Source: [Streptosporangium] indianense (lineage in GTDB: Bacteria; Actinomycetota; Actinomycetes; Streptomycetales; Streptomycetaceae). From it: a stretch of DNA of 64,000 nucleotides. The stretch spans positions 20,291 to 84,290 of the forward strand of contig NZ_JAKEIO010000016.1 of NCBI RefSeq assembly GCF_021474405.1, in the 5' to 3' direction. Under the pieces are notes generated by a model that searched no databases, was not told where the DNA came from, and saw nothing but the letters and a program-made list of their open reading frames with translations. Positions 36,430-45,476 of the stretch are shown here, piece after piece (position 1 is the first letter of the stretch; every line of letters begins with the position of its first letter). Position numbers and translations under genes: made by a program.

Positions 36430-37239
36430 GTGACGACGGACGCGTCCGACGCGGTCGAGATACGCGATGCGCTGCTGCGCCTGCGCCGGGGAACCGGCCT
36501 GCCCGTCGCCTTCGGCGGCCTGATGGAGGCCGGGCAGCGGATGCGCATCAGCGAACTGAGCGGCACGGCGACGCACGCCCTGCGGTCGCTGGTGGTGACG
36601 TCCGGTACCGGTCTGGGCGGCAAGACGGTCGCGCTGGCCCGGCCGTGCGTGGTGACCGACTACTCGGCGTCGCGGCAGATCAGCCACGAGTACGACGCCC
36701 CGGTCGGCGCGGAGGGGCTGCGTTCGGTGCTGGCCGTGCCGGTGGTGGTGCGGCACCGGGTGCGCGGGGTGCTGTACGGGGCGCTGCGCACCGCCCTGCC
36801 GCTGGGCGGGCGGATGCTGGACGCGGCCGTGGAGGCGGCGCGGGACGTGGAGCGGGCGCTGGTGGTCCGGGACGAGGCCCGCACCCTGACCGCCGCGGCC
36901 GGGGCGGGCCCGGGGTGGGAGCGGGTGCGCGAGGCGCACGCGGCCCTGCGGGCGCTGGCCACGCGGATCGCGGACCCGGAACTGCGCGCGGAGTTGCTCG
37001 GCGCGTGTGCGCTGCTGACGGACGAGTCGGCCGGGCCGCCCCGGGTCCGGCTCGCGCCGCGCGAGGTGGACGTGCTGGCGTGCGTGGCGGCGGGGGCGAC
37101 GAACGCGGTCGCCGCGGAGCGGCTGGGCGTGACGCCGGAGACCGTCAAGGGGTATCTGCGGTCGGCCATGCGGAAGCTGCGGGCCCGTACCCGCGGCGAG
37201 GCCGTGGTCGCCGCGCGCCGAGCGGGGTGGTTGCCGTAG
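36430..37239 (+). CDS. LuxR-family regulator with GAF-like sensor domain
   Basis: A 269-residue regulator. Residues 1-130 look like a GAF domain (GTGLGGKTVALARPCVVTDY, GLRSVLAVPVVVRHRVRGVL, then GALRTALPLGGRM). A helical linker follows, and the last 65 residues are a LuxR helix-turn-helix (APREVDVLACVAAGATNAVA, GVTPETVKGYLRSAMRKL). The GTG follows AAGGGGCG. There is no phospho-acceptor domain, so the signal is probably a small molecule. Its divergent position suggests control of the acyl-CoA ligase pair. Confidence 0.88.
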   Translation: MTTDASDAVEIRDALLRLRRGTGLPVAFGGLMEAGQRMRISELSGTATHALRSLVVTSGTGLGGKTVALARPCVVTDYSASRQISHEYDAPVGAEGLRSVLAVPVVVRHRVRGVLYGALRTALPLGGRMLDAAVEAARDVERALVVRDEARTLTAAAGAGPGWERVREAHAALRALATRIADPELRAELLGACALLTDESAGPPRVRLAPREVDVLACVAAGATNAVAAERLGVTPETVKGYLRSAMRKLRARTRGEAVVAARRAGWLP

Positions 37240-37407
37240 GTTTGGGGTGTTTTCCGTGATGCGTGTACGAGCGCTGCGCCGAGGGGTCCCCGCGAGGGCG
37301 CCGGCCCCGTCTTCCGGGGCATTCGGGAGTCCGGAGAATTCTCCAGCCGTCACATGTTGTTATTTCCCTCACGAGGCCGTCCCTCCGAAATTCAAAGAAC
37401 TGTTGCC

Positions 37408-37413
37408 TAATAT
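37408..37413 (+). promoter_or_regulatory. -10 box of the LAL regulator gene
   Basis: TAATAT in the most AT-rich patch of the window (about 37330-37430), 30 bases before the GTG at 37444, which has GGGAGGGGAG as ribosome site. No clear -35 box is seen. Confidence 0.45.
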
Positions 37414-37443
37414 TGGCCAGGACACGACACAGGGAGGGGAGCG

Positions 37444-40299
37444 GTGACCGCACGACGGGACTTCCAGGAGCCTCCCAGAAGCCGCCCCGACCAGGTCATC
37501 GGCCGGGAGGAGCTGTTCGCCTCGGCGCGTGAACAGCTCGGCCGAGGGGGCAGTGTGCTGCTCCACGGCCCGGCCGGAATTGGAAAGTCGACCGTCCTGC
37601 GGGCGCTGGCCGCGGATTACGGTGGTCCGGACCGGACGGTGTTGCGCTGCTCGGCGACCGAGTCGGAATCCCACCTGCCGTTCCTGGCGCTGGCCGATCT
37701 GTTCGGGCTGGTCCTGGACGACGTGTCCGGTGCGCTGCCCGGCGCCCAGCGCACCGCCCTGGAGTCGGCGCTCACCGGCCGCGGCGAGTCCACGCTCCAG
37801 CGCGACGGGCTCGCGCTGCGTCTCGCGGTGCTGTCGGCGCTGCGCGCCCTGGCCGCGAAGGGCCCGGTGCTCGTGGTCGCCGACGATCTGCAGTGGCTGG
37901 ACGCCGCCAGTGCGGAACTGCTCGGCTTCGCGGCCCGCCGGCTGGGTGACACGCCCGTGCAGATGCTGTGCGCTGTGCGGACCGAGGGCCAGGAGTACGA
38001 CCGCCACCTGCCCGCGTCCCCGCCGGACACGCTCGCCGTGCGGCTGGGCCCGCTGAACCGCACGCAGGTCTCCACGCTGCTCGACCACCGCGGCTACACC
38101 CCTCTGTCCCGGTCCACGATCCGCGACATCCACCGCACCAGCGGCGGCAACCCGCTCTTCGCGCTGGAGCTGGGCCGGGCCCTGGCCGAGAGCCCCGCCC
38201 GGCCGCGCCCGGGCGAACCGCTGCCGGTGCCCACCTCGCTGCGGGCCCTGGTGCTGAGCCGGCTGGAGATGCTGTCGGACGAGGCACGCCGCACCCTCCT
38301 GGTGGCCAGCGCCGGTGCCCGTCCCACCGTGGCGCTGCTGCACGCGGCCGGGCGGGAGCACGCCGAGGCCGAGACGGCCCAGGCGGCGGCTCTGGGACTG
38401 CTGGCCACGGACACGGAGGCGCCGGCCCTGCGGTTCGCGCATCCGCTGATCTCGGCCGCCCTCTACGCGGAGGCCCCGGCGCAGGAGCGGCGGGCGGTGC
38501 ACGCCGCGCTGTCCACGGCGGCCTCCGACCCCATCGAGCGGGCCCGCCACCTGGCCCTGGCGACCACCGGCACCGACCCGGAGGTCGCCACCCGGCTCGC
38601 CGAGGCCGGTGCGCTGGCCCGGGACCGCGGGGCCCCGTCCGTCGCCGCCTCGCTCGGGCTGCTGTCCGCCCGGCACACCCCGGCCGACAGCACCCCCGGC
38701 CCCGACGAGCGGCGTCTGCAGGCCGCGGAGGACGCGATCACCGCCGGTGAGGCCGATCTCGCCCGGGACATCGCACGCGACGTACTGACGCGTGCCACCG
38801 TGCCGGCCGAGCGGGTCCGGGCCTGGATGGTGGTCATCGAGGCGGCCGGCCAGGCCCTCGGCGAGGTCGACGCCGTCTTCCCGCAGGTCCTGGCCGACGC
38901 GGGCGACGACCCGTGCCTGCTCGCCCAGGTCCACTACCAGCTGGCCTGGCGCGGTCTGGTCGTCGAGGGCGACTTCGCCGAGGCCCGGCAGGAGGCCGCG
39001 CACGCGGCGGAGCTGGCCGCACGGGGCGGGGACCGGCGCACCGAGCTCATGGCACTGTCCTTCCAGGCCTCCACCGAGACCCTGATGGGCCACCCGGACG
39101 CCCCCGTGACCGTGAAACGGGCCCTCAAGGAGCCCCAGGACCCCTACGTGGCCTGCCACCACAACGGTGCCGGGTCGGCCCGGTTCCGCTGGCTGATCAT
39201 GAGCGACCAGCTGCCCGAGGCGCGGGCGACCATCACCGCGCTGCTGCGCGAGGTGCGGCGGCGCGGCATGGTCGAGAGCGAGGTGCACTTCCTGCGCTTC
39301 CTCGCCGACACCGAGCTGCGCTCCGGGCACTGCGGACGGGCCCTGGACCTGGCCCGTGAGAGTCTGCGGCTGGCCCGGGACTCCGGGATAGGCGAAGGCG
39401 CCTCCGCCATGCTCGCCTCCCTCGCGGAGGCCTCGGCCGGGGACGTCGAGCGGGCCCTGGCCCTGGCCCGGGAGGCGGCGGACCACGCGGAGGTCGACGG
39501 CGACCAGATGTACCTGTCCCGGGCCCTCGCGGCGCTGGGCTACGCCCAGTTGGTGGCCGGCGACCCGGCCGCCACCGTCCGTTCGCTGCGCCGGGTGCGG
39601 GAGCTGGAGCAGGGCCTCGGCATCAACGACCCCGGGCGCGGCCGCTGGCACGGCGACCTCGCCGAGGCCCTGGTCCGCATCGGCGAGCCGGGAGAGGCCC
39701 AGGACGTCATCGACACCACCCGGACGCACGCGCTGCGGCTGGGCCGGCAGAGCGTCCTGGCCGTCCTGGACCGGGCCGAGGCGCTGGTGCGGGCGGCACG
39801 GGGAGACCACGAGGCCGCCGTCGCCCGGCTGACGTCCGTGCAGGACCGGCTCGGTCGGCTCGGCTACGGCCTGGAGGAGGCGCGGGCCGCCTTCGCCCTG
39901 GCCCGCCTGCGCGCCCAGGCGGCCGCCTCCCCCCGCCCGGGGGCCAGGCCCCTGCCGGGAGGACCCGCGTCGTACGACGAGGCCGCACGGCTGTTCCGGC
40001 GCTGCCGCGCGCTGCCCTGGCTGCGGCAGGTCGACGCGGCCGCCACCGCGGGACCCACGGCGGTGGCACCGGCCGCCACCGCGCCGCCCGCCGCCCTGGA
40101 CGCGCTGGAGGGCCTCGCCGCGATGGAGCGTCAGGTCGCCTCGCTGGTGATGGAGGGCGCGACCAACCGGGAGATCGCGGCCCGTCTGTTCATCAGCGTC
40201 AAGACGGTCGAGGCGACCCTCACCCGGGTCTACCGCAAGCTCGGGATCCGCTCCCGGGTTGACATCGTCCGGCTGGCCGCGGGCCGCCGCCCGAGCTGA
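37444..40299 (+). CDS. LAL-type LuxR regulator (large ATP-binding, MalT-like)
   Basis: A 951-residue STAND/LAL regulator. The Walker A motif LLHGPAGIGKSTVL is near 38, Walker B LVVADDLQWLD near 143, a long TPR-like helical middle spans about 300-860, and a C-terminal LuxR helix-turn-helix (MERQVASLVMEGATNREIAA, RLFISVKTVEATLTRVYRKL) occupies the last 70 residues. Such proteins switch on secondary metabolism or secreted hydrolases when they bind an inducer with ATP. It lies upstream of a secreted trypsin on the same strand, with 202 bases between, so the protease may be a target. Confidence 0.92.
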   Translation: MTARRDFQEPPRSRPDQVIGREELFASAREQLGRGGSVLLHGPAGIGKSTVLRALAADYGGPDRTVLRCSATESESHLPFLALADLFGLVLDDVSGALPGAQRTALESALTGRGESTLQRDGLALRLAVLSALRALAAKGPVLVVADDLQWLDAASAELLGFAARRLGDTPVQMLCAVRTEGQEYDRHLPASPPDTLAVRLGPLNRTQVSTLLDHRGYTPLSRSTIRDIHRTSGGNPLFALELGRALAESPARPRPGEPLPVPTSLRALVLSRLEMLSDEARRTLLVASAGARPTVALLHAAGREHAEAETAQAAALGLLATDTEAPALRFAHPLISAALYAEAPAQERRAVHAALSTAASDPIERARHLALATTGTDPEVATRLAEAGALARDRGAPSVAASLGLLSARHTPADSTPGPDERRLQAAEDAITAGEADLARDIARDVLTRATVPAERVRAWMVVIEAAGQALGEVDAVFPQVLADAGDDPCLLAQVHYQLAWRGLVVEGDFAEARQEAAHAAELAARGGDRRTELMALSFQASTETLMGHPDAPVTVKRALKEPQDPYVACHHNGAGSARFRWLIMSDQLPEARATITALLREVRRRGMVESEVHFLRFLADTELRSGHCGRALDLARESLRLARDSGIGEGASAMLASLAEASAGDVERALALAREAADHAEVDGDQMYLSRALAALGYAQLVAGDPAATVRSLRRVRELEQGLGINDPGRGRWHGDLAEALVRIGEPGEAQDVIDTTRTHALRLGRQSVLAVLDRAEALVRAARGDHEAAVARLTSVQDRLGRLGYGLEEARAAFALARLRAQAAASPRPGARPLPGGPASYDEAARLFRRCRALPWLRQVDAAATAGPTAVAPAATAPPAALDALEGLAAMERQVASLVMEGATNREIAARLFISVKTVEATLTRVYRKLGIRSRVDIVRLAAGRRPS

Positions 40300-40501
40300 C
40301 CCACCTGGGTTTACGGGACCCGACCGAGGGTTATCCCTGCCCAACTCCCTTAGGGGGTTCCCTCATTGGGGGCGCTCCCCGTGGGGCTCTAGCTTGGGGG
40401 CGTGCCGCTCGCCGGGCACACGGAGATCCGAACAATGGCGTCAGGGTCCCCGTGCTCCACCACCCGCGCGACCCCCCACCGGCAACTCCCCAAGGAGACC
40501 C

Positions 40502-41293
40502 ATGTTCGGGCTCAACGCTGCCAGGAAGCTCGCCGCCGTCGCCGCGGCGACCGCTGCCGCCGCCACGACCGCGCTGCTCGCCGCCCCCTCGGCCGTCGCC
40601 GCACCCCAGCCGATCGTCGGGGGCACCACGACGACGACGTCCGCGTACCCGTTCGTCATGCAGATCACGGACGCCTCGCAGAACCAGTTCTGCGGCGGCA
40701 CGCTGGTCTCGCCGACGAAGGTCGTCACCGCCGCGCACTGCATGGTCGGCGAGTCCACGAGCAGCGTGCGCGTCGTCGGCGGCCGCACCTACCTCAACGG
40801 CACCAACGGCACGGTCAGCAGAGTCAGCAGAATATGGATCCACCCGAGCTACACCGACGTCTCCCGCGGCGACGACGTGGCCGTGCTGACGCTGTCGACG
40901 TCCATGCCGTACACCCCGGCGAAGTACGTCTCCGCCTCCCAGACCTCGGCGTACGCGGCCGGCACCACCGCCCGCATCCTCGGCTGGGGCACCACGGCCT
41001 CGAACGGCAGCTCCTCCAACCAGCTGCGCACCGCGACCGTACCGACCGTGTCCGACTCCAGTTGCGGAAGCTCCTACGGCTCCGACTACGTGAAGAGCGA
41101 CATGGTGTGCGCCGGATACACCTCCGGTGGCGTGGACACCTGCCAGGGCGACAGCGGCGGCCCCCTGCTCATCGGGGGCGTCCTGGCAGGCATCACTTCC
41201 TGGGGCGAAGGCTGCGCCCAGGCCGGTTACCCGGGCGTCTACACCCGGCTGACCACCTTCTCCAACCTGGTCACGACGCAGGTCAACTCCTGA
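40502..41293 (+). CDS. Secreted trypsin-like serine protease
   Basis: A 263-residue S1 protease close in size to Streptomyces trypsin. It has a signal peptide (to about AVAA at 34), a short propeptide ending at IVGG, the triad His79 (TAAHC), Asp125 (DDVAVL) and Ser218 (GDSGGP), and Asp212 six residues before the Ser, which sets Lys/Arg specificity. Six cysteines allow three disulfides. The ATG follows CAAGGAGACC. A TAGCTT box near 40390 would give a leader of about 100 bases; GC-rich inverted segments just upstream may bind a regulator. Confidence 0.94.
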   Translation: MFGLNAARKLAAVAAATAAAATTALLAAPSAVAAPQPIVGGTTTTTSAYPFVMQITDASQNQFCGGTLVSPTKVVTAAHCMVGESTSSVRVVGGRTYLNGTNGTVSRVSRIWIHPSYTDVSRGDDVAVLTLSTSMPYTPAKYVSASQTSAYAAGTTARILGWGTTASNGSSSNQLRTATVPTVSDSSCGSSYGSDYVKSDMVCAGYTSGGVDTCQGDSGGPLLIGGVLAGITSWGEGCAQAGYPGVYTRLTTFSNLVTTQVNS

Positions 41294-41333
41294 CCGCACA
41301 CTGACTCCTGAGTACCCCTCAGGTGCAAGACCA

Positions 41334-41374
41334 GGGGGCGTTGGGGGCCTCCACGAGCGGCCCGCAACGCCCCC
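41334..41374. terminator. Bidirectional terminator between trypsin and winged-helix genes
   Basis: Ten-bp stem GGGGGCGTTG with CAACGCCCCC, extended inside by GGGCC/GGCCC, around a short loop. It lies in the convergent gap. Confidence 0.88.
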
Positions 41375-41394
41375 TCTCCATGTCGCCGGGCGTC

Positions 41395-42510
41395 TCAGGT
41401 CCGTACGACGCCGAACCGGATGTCGTACGCCGACCCCGGGTGCATGACGTGCAGCATCCGCTCCCCCTCGGCGGTGACCTCGTCCCGCTGCGTGCGGGTG
41501 AGGCGGTCGAAGGGCTCGATCACGAGCGCGTCCTCCTCCAGCCGCCACAGCCCCGCGAGGAAACCGTCGACGAGGAGCGTGCGGTAGGCCATGTTGCCCT
41601 TCCACGAGCGGCCCCGGTACTCGGGCGGGACGACGCGGCCGCGGTCGGCGTGCGAGAGCAGCAGGTTGTCGAACTCGGGCAGGAAACGCGGCGGTGCCGG
41701 GGTGTCCGGGTCGGGGCGGGGGGCGTCCGGGAGGTCGAAGAGTTCGACGCCGCTGTCGTCCCGGAAGGTCACGAGCCGCGGGCGGAGGCGTTCGAAGGCG
41801 TCGCGCAGCCGGGTCATACCGGCCCAGGCCTGCATGTCCTTCACCGAGGCCGGGCCGAAAGCGGCGAGATAGCGCAGGACGACCGCGTCGGGCGCGGGGG
41901 CGGGCTGCGCGGGCCGGCCGAGCCAGTGCTCGGCGGTGGTGAGTCGGACCTGCCCACTGCGCCCCCACAGCCCGCGGGGCGTCACCTGCACGAGCGGGAG
42001 GCGGCAGCGGGCGGCGACGGCCAGGGCCTGCGGATCGGCGTGGGGCCACTCCTCGAGCAGGGCCTCGCGCAGTTGCCCCATCGTACGGGGCTCGGTCTCG
42101 ACGAGGTCGCGGGCGAGCGCGGCGAGCCGTTCCAGGTCGACCCCGGCGAGCCCCTTGCGGAAGGTGACGAGTTCCCGGTCGCGGGCGGGTTGCACCAGCG
42201 GCCGCAGGGTGAGGCAGTCGTCCGCGGTGTGGGTGTGGATGGTGGAGCGCATCGTGACGATCCGGACGGCCTCGCGGCCGGCCATCAGCCGGGACAGGTC
42301 CTCGGGGGCGAACCCGTCGAGCCGGGCGGCGAGCGCGTAGTACGGCGGCGTGACGTTCTGCGCCTGGAGCCCGAGCAGGTGCTCGACGGCCGCCGCGGCC
42401 GAGAGCCGGGCGGGGCGCAGCAGCAACTGCCGGTCGAGGGTCGCCCGGTTCAGGGCACGCGCGCCGAGCAGGGGTGGCGTGCCGGTGACGCTCCGCTTGC
42501 TGTTCGTCAT
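41395..42510 (-). CDS. Winged-helix DNA-binding domain protein (HTH_42, AlkZ/YcaQ-like)
   Basis: A 371-residue protein of the HTH_42 superfamily that includes DNA glycosylases AlkZ/AlkX. AAAAVEHLLGLQAQNVTPPY near 40, VRIVTMRSTIHTHTADDC near 84 (in glycosylases a QXD/QXQ-type motif lies here), and FLPEFDNLLLSHADRGRVVP near 285 match it. Many actinobacterial members are annotated only as winged-helix proteins, so glycosylase action is uncertain. The ATG at 42510 lies seven bases after TACCGT on the minus strand, suggesting a leaderless message. Confidence 0.8.
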   Translation of the reverse strand: MTNSKRSVTGTPPLLGARALNRATLDRQLLLRPARLSAAAAVEHLLGLQAQNVTPPYYALAARLDGFAPEDLSRLMAGREAVRIVTMRSTIHTHTADDCLTLRPLVQPARDRELVTFRKGLAGVDLERLAALARDLVETEPRTMGQLREALLEEWPHADPQALAVAARCRLPLVQVTPRGLWGRSGQVRLTTAEHWLGRPAQPAPAPDAVVLRYLAAFGPASVKDMQAWAGMTRLRDAFERLRPRLVTFRDDSGVELFDLPDAPRPDPDTPAPPRFLPEFDNLLLSHADRGRVVPPEYRGRSWKGNMAYRTLLVDGFLAGLWRLEEDALVIEPFDRLTRTQRDEVTAEGERMLHVMHPGSAYDIRFGVVRT

Positions 42511-42517
42511 GTGAGGC

Positions 42518-42551
42518 ACGGTAGCGGGGGTTGCGGACAGGTTCTGTCCGC
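42518..42551 (-). promoter_or_regulatory. Winged-helix gene promoter with palindrome
   Basis: TACCGT on the minus strand (42518-42523) ends seven bases before the ATG at 42510. Upstream, a perfect inverted repeat GCGGACA-GGTTC-TGTCCGC (42533-42551) covers the -35 zone. Confidence 0.5.
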
Positions 42552-42776
42552 GACTCCGGACGGGGGCCGCCGGAGGCTTTCCCGAGGCGTTCGTTCCCGT
42601 ACGTCGCCGGTATCGCCAAGGACGCCGTGATCACGGGCCGGGGGGCCTCCGGGCGGGTTGTTAGTCCAGCCGCGCCGCCGGGTACTCAGAGGTGCGTTCC
42701 CGCACCCCGCACCACACGCTCCACCCGGGAGATCCGATGTTCCGACCTCTTCCGCAACGCGATCCCGCCACATCCC

Positions 42777-43379
42777 ATGAGTGACAGCACCGAAGGGGCG
42801 GCCGAGGGCAGAGGGCGTGGCGCCGACCCGGCACGATCGGCTCTGATCGTGATCGACATGATCAACACCTACGACCACGAGGACGCGGAGCTCCTCGTGC
42901 CGTCCGTCGAGCAGGTCGTGCCCGTTCTGACGGAGATGATCGGCCGGGCCCGTGAGGCCGACGTCCCCGTGATCTACGTGAACGACAACTTCGGGCTGTG
43001 GCGCTCCCACCACGGAGAGCTGCTGGACGCCGCCCTGTCCCAGCCGAACGCCCATCTGATCGAGCCGATCCGGCCCGACGACCGGTCGCTCTTCGTGATG
43101 AAGGCCCGCCACTCGGTCTTCTTCGAGACCCCCTTGTCCTATCTGCTGTGGAGCCTGGACGTCGGGCATGTGATCCTGACCGGCCAGGTCACCGAGCAGT
43201 GCGTCCTGTACTCCGCCCTGGACGCACACATCCGCCACCTGGACGTCTCGGTCCCGAAGGACGCCGTGGCCTCCATCCATCCTCATCTGGCGTCCGCGGC
43301 CCTGGAGATGATGGGGCGCAACATGGGCGCCCGGATCACCACGGCGAAGGAGACCGAGTTCACGCCCGGTGAGCACTGA
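42777..43379 (+). CDS. Isochorismatase-family cysteine hydrolase
   Basis: A 200-residue alpha/beta hydrolase of the isochorismatase/nicotinamidase superfamily. The triad is visible: Asp in LIVIDMINTY near 28, Lys in LFVMKARHS near 105, and Cys in TGQVTEQCVLYSA near 142. A cis-peptide-like Val-Thr precedes the Cys, as usual. It likely hydrolyses a small amide such as nicotinamide or a carbamate; the neighbours give no pathway. No clear ribosome site precedes the ATG. The 266-base upstream gap holds the winged-helix promoter and palindrome. Confidence 0.85.
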   Translation: MSDSTEGAAEGRGRGADPARSALIVIDMINTYDHEDAELLVPSVEQVVPVLTEMIGRAREADVPVIYVNDNFGLWRSHHGELLDAALSQPNAHLIEPIRPDDRSLFVMKARHSVFFETPLSYLLWSLDVGHVILTGQVTEQCVLYSALDAHIRHLDVSVPKDAVASIHPHLASAALEMMGRNMGARITTAKETEFTPGEH

Positions 43380-43418
43380 GACCCGTACGGCGGTCGTCGC
43401 CCGCTCGCCCCGCGGGGC

Positions 43419-44497
43419 TCAGCCGCAGCGGCGGCCGGAGTTGATGCAGGCGACGGCCCGCTTCATCAGCCGGTCGGGCATCGCGTTGATGAAGTCGCCG
43501 TGGTCGGTGACCGGCTTGTGCAGCGACTCGGGGAAGCTGTCCACGGCGAAGCGGGTACTGCCGGCCAGACCGCTGTAGGTGAGGCGCTGCACGAGCTGCG
43601 GGACCGCCTTGAACCCGGCCGGGCACCTGCCCCGGGCGTCGGTGAAGGCGACGTGGCTGCGGTGGTCGGCGCTGTCGGTGTTCCGGCCGTCCCAGCAGCT
43701 CTGGAAGCGCTCGGTGCGGACCACCTGGCTGCCCGCCGGACAGATCGGGTACTTGTCCTTGAGCTGGACCCGGTTCTCGAAGCCGGTGCAGGACCAGGCC
43801 GCGTTGGCGTGGCGCCGCCGTTCGCGTTGGCCTTCGCGTCACCGGTGATGATGCGCAGGAAGCGCGGCATGGCGACCACCTTGGTGGCGGGACTGCCGAC
43901 GAAGGTGAGGCTCGCGGACGTGGGGGTGAGGATCTTGCCGACGTTGCCCTCGGCTCCCCCGCCGGGCTTGCCCGCGTCCGCCCTCTCGACTCCCGCGCGG
44001 TCGCGCAGCACCGGCCAGTAGTAGGTCGACCGGTCGCCGTTGGTGCAGGTGGTGCGGGCCGCGGCGAGGGTGTCGTCGGTGGTGAAGGCGTCGACGCCGA
44101 TGGCACCGACGTAGTCGTGGGTGTGGTGGGCTCCGTTGCCCACCCCCGGGGCGACGATCACGTTGTCGGAGTTGTGCCGGCCTTCCGCGTTGACACCGCA
44201 GCGGGTCTTGAAGAGGCCTTTGGAGGCGTTGCCGCCGTTGCGGGGCCGGGCCGGCACGTTGGGGGCGACCTTGGTGATGTCCACGAAGTCCGCGCGCACC
44301 GGCCCGTTGCCGGCGGCCGGCGCCGGCTTCACCCCCGGCCCGGACAAGGGTGCGGCGGAGCGGGTGGTGGCGCGCGGGGCGTCGGTCGCGTTGGCCTGCA
44401 TGCTGACCAACGCGAGTCCGACACCGCCCGCGGCCAGCCCTGCGAGCAGGACGAACGCGTTGCGACGCTTGCGGTTGCGCCTGTGTCCCCGGTTCAT
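43419..44497 (-). pseudogene. Secreted DUF1996 protein, frameshifted
   Basis: The reading frame starts at an ATG with GGAAGGACC upstream: a basic start (MNRGHRRNRKRRN), a signal helix, then DUF1996 sequence (FKTRCGVNAEGRHNSDNVIV, HHTHDYVGAIGVDAFTTDD) down to [10 protein letters not shown]. The family sequence then continues one frame over with [38 protein letters not shown] and [13 protein letters not shown], ending at the stop at 43419. One base is missing around 43803-43816. Restored, it would be about 358 residues and export-bound. It may be a real recent mutation or a sequence error, as both halves look otherwise intact. Confidence 0.8.
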
Positions 44498-44620
44498 GGT
44501 GGTCCTTCCGTTCGTGTGTCAGGTGTGACCACCGTGGCTGGTGGGACGAAGGGCGGCCATCGGTTCCGGGCGCGCGTCACCGTCGCGTAAGGATTGGCCC
44601 CTCCGTGTCCGCCCCGGCCG

Positions 44621-45352
44621 TCAGCGGTGCTCGGGGTTGTCCGCGCCGGGGCGGCAGCCGGCGTCCCACTCCGAGCGCTGGTTGCCGTAGGCGGGGACCC
44701 CTCCGGCTCGCTTCAGCAGGGCCGCGATGTGCATCAGGTTCCAGGTCATGAAGCTCGTGTTGCGGTTGGTGAAGTCGTTCTCCGGGCCGCCCGAGTCCGG
44801 GTCGAGGTACGAGGGGCCGGGGCCTGCCGCGCCGATCCAGCCCGCGTCCGCCTGGGGCGGGATCGTGTAGCCGAGGTGCTGGAGGCTGTAGAGGACGTTC
44901 ATCGCGCAGTGCTTGATGCCGTCCTCGTTGCCGGTGATGAGACACCCGCCGGCCCGGCCGTAGTAGGCGTACTGCCCCCGGTCGTTGAGCAGCGAGGAGC
45001 AGGCGTAGAGGCGCTCGATGACCTGCTTGGTGACGGAGCTGTTGTCGCCGAGCCAGATCGGCCCGGCCAGGACCAGGATGTCCGCCGCCATGACCTTCTC
45101 GTACAGGGCCGGCCAGGCGTCCGTGGCGAAGCCGTGCTCGGTCATGTCGGGGTAGACGCCGGGTGCGATGTCGTGGTCGACGGCGCGGACGAGTTCCGTG
45201 GTCACACCGGCGGCGTCCATGATCGACCGGCTCTTGTCGATCAGACCCTGGGTGTGGCTGAGCTGCGGGGACGGTTTGAGGGTGCAGTTGATGTAAAGGG
45301 CCGTCAGGTCGTCGTAGCGGTGGGCCGCTTCGGGTGCGGGGGAAGCTGTCAT
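44621..45352 (-). CDS. Flavodoxin-fold NAD(P)H-dependent FMN reductase-like protein
   Basis: A 243-residue flavodoxin-like protein. The first strand and phosphate loop are LTALYINCTLKPSPQLSHTQG near 15. DILVLAGPIWLGDNSSVTKQ near 90 is the second FMN-contact loop, and YYGRAGGCLITGNEDGIKHC near 130 the third. It probably transfers electrons from NAD(P)H to FMN or quinones in the cytoplasm. The ATG has no strong ribosome site. It stands alone and divergent from the epimerase gene. Confidence 0.83.
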   Translation of the reverse strand: MTASPAPEAAHRYDDLTALYINCTLKPSPQLSHTQGLIDKSRSIMDAAGVTTELVRAVDHDIAPGVYPDMTEHGFATDAWPALYEKVMAADILVLAGPIWLGDNSSVTKQVIERLYACSSLLNDRGQYAYYGRAGGCLITGNEDGIKHCAMNVLYSLQHLGYTIPPQADAGWIGAAGPGPSYLDPDSGGPENDFTNRNTSFMTWNLMHIAALLKRAGGVPAYGNQRSEWDAGCRPGADNPEHR

Positions 45353-45464
45353 GGGGTCAGGTTCTCGCGCCGGGCCCGGTTTGCTGCGGTTCGGCGCACC
45401 CGTGCCCGTCTTACGGAGTCATGACGTACCGCCGCGCTCCCGTGGTCCGGCGCCGATCTGCGCC

Positions 45465-45470
45465 TAGCGT
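45465..45470 (+). promoter_or_regulatory. -10 box of the epimerase gene, leaderless type
   Basis: TAGCGT ends six bases before the ATG at 45477; the block CTAGCGTGCC plus GT and a start codon recurs at 52474-52489. Confidence 0.6.
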
Positions 45471-45476
45471 GCCCGT

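Noticed and set aside
37369..40344. 991-codon open frame antisense to the LAL regulator
   Set aside because: Gln/Arg/Gly-rich translation without motifs; a shadow of a real gene in GC-rich DNA.
42531..42776. N-terminal extension of the isochorismatase-like hydrolase
   Set aside because: The added 82 residues are Arg/Pro-rich and the family fold begins after the ATG at 42777.
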